Shown in pieces: positions 62,222 through 64,000 of a DNA stretch of 64,000 nucleotides. This stretch comes from Prorocentrum cordatum (taxonomy: Eukaryota; Sar; Dinophyceae; Prorocentrales; Prorocentraceae). The notes under the pieces were generated by a model. That model saw only the letters and a program-made list of their open reading frames with translations, was not told the origin of the DNA and searched no databases. The position numbers and the translations under genes were made by a program. Positions within the stretch are counted from its first letter, which is position 1. Each line of letters begins with the position of its first letter. Location of the stretch: positions 1-64,000 of the forward strand of contig CAUYUJ010001452.1 of assembly GCA_963575745.1 (NCBI GenBank), in the 5' to 3' direction.

Positions 62222-63622
62222 TTGGCGTCTGTTGACCTCACTCTCTAGCATCTGCTTAGTGACAGCCGCCACCGCAGGAAAAGCACTGACAACCTGCTGC
62301 CACTGTGGCTCGTGCACCTCCCAAGTATTACGAGCTGAAGTGAATGTGGCGATATTGATGGGACGCAAAGCACCCTTGGCGACGGTCCATATCAACGATC
62401 GCGGTGGTCCAATTTCTCCTCTCACTTCGATCTGAGCGTGCTGTTGCGTCATCGTCCTGAACGCACCGCAAAACCTCGCCACAGCTTTAACGTGATCCCT
62501 TTTCCAAGGTGCGCACTCGATTTGAACACGTAAATTTGATCCTGGGAACTGAATCGCAAGGCCCTCAGTCAAGACTGCAGGTAAAGGTAGACCATTGTGC
62601 CCATCAACCGTATTCCTAATGATTGCATCCCACTTCTTTTTAATCGTCCAGAGCAGGTCCCTACTCGTATTGGGTTTGAAACTGATCTTAACACTGCCAA
62701 ACATATACCTGCCCGAATTGATACGTTCAGTTGTTTCACGATCCACTGCGTCCTTCTCGAGTTGATTGCATCGCTCCAAACAATTATCAATAAGTTTTTG
62801 GCAATCACTCCACGTTAGAAGTTGCTCTGCCCGCGCGCCATGATCTGACCAATTCGTCACCCACCCTTTCAACTCAATGTATGTCGGTTTGAAGTCCTGG
62901 AAACGCGAACTGGGAGATAATCCAGGCGGCCCACCGCCTCCAATACCACCACCAGCAGTAGTACGAGAAACATCTGATCCAGCACCACTTCCATTATGTA
63001 CTTGACGCAGGGCCTCTTCAAACTTATTCATCCTCTCCTCCATCTTGTTAGCTCTGTCATCGTGCTTCTGCAATGTACTCTCCACGGCTTTGATATGATT
63101 GTTCGTGTTCTGAATGGTCTGTAAAATCTCCTCCTTGCTATCCTCTGCTTTGAAGAAATGGTCCATGACGAACCTCTCAAACCCAGTGGTGGCAGTTTTC
63201 ATCATCTCCTCACGTTGTTTTTGAATATCACCTCCATTCCTCGGTCTCTTGTTTTCTTTATTTGTGTCCATAGCACCGTTCATATTTGCATCAACCGAAG
63301 AGGATGCACCCGACATTATTGCTTCTGAAATCTGTGATGGAATACCCCACTTATTAAGAAATGCTTTGTCGTCTTCACGCTGTCGTTTCCCTGATGCACG
63401 CTCCAAGGATCTTAAATCAGCAGCGTCCCAAGGTTCAAATTGATCCAAGTAGTCGAAATGATCCACACGGTCCTCTCGAGGTGTCAATGGGCAGTCAAGA
63501 TCTTGACTTGTATTCTGATGCCACTGAGCAACTGTTTCGTTCCAACGCCCCAATCCAATTGCTTCCAACAAAGCTTGTCTCGACTCGGGTGTGTCGTACG
63601 ACGTGGTCCCAAATACTTGCAC
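62219..63622 (-). CDS. retrotransposon C ORF1, coiled-coil nucleic-acid-binding protein
   Basis: About 467 codons between an upstream TAA (63629-63631) and TGA at 62219. The N-terminal region shared with B includes GLGRWNETVAQWH and AFLNKWGIP. An Asn/Lys-rich patch with KENKRPR could be a nuclear-localisation signal. A coiled coil spans about 155-205 (NTNNHIKAVESTLQKHDDRA...). The conserved domain has YIELKGWV, ISFKPNTSRDLLWTIKKKW, VQIECAPWKRDHVKAVARF, VRGEIGPP and WEVHEPQW, closer to A than to B. No AUG occurs before residue ~103; the GTG at 63622 is a marker only. It probably binds element RNA. Confidence 0.82.
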   Translation of the reverse strand: MQVFGTTSYDTPESRQALLEAIGLGRWNETVAQWHQNTSQDLDCPLTPREDRVDHFDYLDQFEPWDAADLRSLERASGKRQREDDKAFLNKWGIPSQISEAIMSGASSSVDANMNGAMDTNKENKRPRNGGDIQKQREEMMKTATTGFERFVMDHFFKAEDSKEEILQTIQNTNNHIKAVESTLQKHDDRANKMEERMNKFEEALRQVHNGSGAGSDVSRTTAGGGIGGGGPPGLSPSSRFQDFKPTYIELKGWVTNWSDHGARAEQLLTWSDCQKLIDNCLERCNQLEKDAVDRETTERINSGRYMFGSVKISFKPNTSRDLLWTIKKKWDAIIRNTVDGHNGLPLPAVLTEGLAIQFPGSNLRVQIECAPWKRDHVKAVARFCGAFRTMTQQHAQIEVRGEIGPPRSLIWTVAKGALRPINIATFTSARNTWEVHEPQWQQVVSAFPAVAAVTKQMLESEVNRRQ

Positions 63623-63716
63623 GAAGAATTACGATATGCTCCTCAGGCTCTGCTGATCACTACCGCTGGCCTTGGCGGAGGTAGCCCAGGCAGGACAAAG
63701 TCAGCGGCTCCGTGAC

Positions 63717-63741
63717 CTTGAGCCGACACGTTACTTGAGCC
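63717..63741 (-). promoter_or_regulatory. two GGCTCAAG motifs, possible spliced-leader relics
   Basis: On minus, GGCTCAAG occurs at 63734-63741 and again at 63717-63724, 17 nt apart, exactly at the 5' end of element C. GGCTCAAG is the 3' end of the dinoflagellate spliced leader. The upstream ATTTT of the leader is not conserved here. Confidence 0.3.
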
Positions 63742-64000
63742 GGGGGACTCGTAGAGCGGGGGGACTCGTAGAGCTTCCTGACAGTATATAGAGTGGGAAA
63801 TAATCCAGAGAACGACTAGTTTCCATGACTCTGACAAAAAAACAAACAGTTTCGCAATCCAGTTCGAGTATCAGACCGAGTTCAGACCTCGCAATGCGAC
63901 AGGCGGACGCGTCTGATGTCTGCGAATCGACTCATGTGATTACCAGCCCTGCAGCCCCCCGACAGCCCGAGTTAAGTGCAGAAAACCGAGAGCATCTCTC
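63742..64000 (+). repeat. satellite resumes at window end
   Basis: Two copies of GGGGACTCGTAGAGC, the right flank of the hairpin repeat, are followed by satellite sequence running off the window. Confidence 0.8.

Larger units (their letters stand above)
58345..63741 (-). mobile_element. LINE-like retrotransposon C (frameshifted, 3'-truncated)
   Basis: 5' end near 63741, where hairpin flank GGGGACTCGTAGAGC begins. The 3' end is cut inside the RNase H-like domain at about 58345, where the sequence switches to hairpin flank (GAACCTCG). B later inserted into that hairpin, so C is the older of the two. ORF2 carries one frameshift near 60,400. Confidence 0.85.

Overview
This is eukaryotic nuclear DNA from a large, repeat-dominated genome. 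A dinoflagellate is the most likely source. The reasons are the sheer mass of microsatellite and minisatellite, the single-exon style of the few recognisable genes, the LINE-type retrotransposons, and two short matches to the dinoflagellate spliced leader. That assignment is an inference; no rRNA or other marker gene is present. No bacterial operon, CRISPR array, tRNA or rRNA was seen.

Layout. 1-23 kb is mostly simple sequence: ATC, CTC, AAC and TAG triplet tracts, CATA/CATG tetramers, a GAGGCT hexamer block, a 73-bp tandem repeat, decamer minisatellites and GCC-rich stretches. It also holds a 200-bp foldback element (5.5 kb) and one convincing single-exon gene, an SGNH/GDSL-type esterase-like protein (12.9-13.8 kb, minus). 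23.4-44 kb is a mosaic of a 165-178-bp satellite organised into ~1.15-kb higher-order units. These are punctuated by a short hairpin-forming repeat (arms CCGGCGGTRA / TYACCGCCGG) and by small modules ending in AGCTCTACGAG; one block (38.5-40.9 kb) is inverted. The block also contains the C-terminal exon of an SF1 (PIF1/RecD-like) helicase at 30.5-30.9 kb. 45.5-63.7 kb holds three LINE-like retrotransposons, all on the minus strand: A (frameshifted), B (complete, both ORFs open, 10-bp target duplication) and C (frameshifted and 3'-truncated). A fourth, 5'-truncated copy (D) sits at 26.8-27.2 kb.

The most notable system is this retrotransposon family. Each full copy encodes ORF1 (coiled coil plus a conserved probable nucleic-acid-binding domain). 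A single in-frame TGA then leads straight into ORF2 (APE-type endonuclease, reverse transcriptase, RNase H-like domain). Four features stand out. (1) ORF1 and ORF2 are in the same frame in all three copies, with TGA-CGG in A and B, a known leaky-stop context, and no AUG able to start an intact endonuclease in A or C. (2) RT motif C reads WADN instead of the usual (Y/F)ADD in all three. (3) The RNase H active-site motifs occur in circularly permuted order (DS, then H-x9-D, then DGG, then AEL). (4) Elements B and D are both inserted in the loop of the hairpin repeat with 10-bp duplications, and a third retrocopy (35.5 kb) abuts the same loop, so the hairpin repeat appears to be a preferred target. 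All of this is read from sequence by eye; alignments and structure prediction are the decisive checks.
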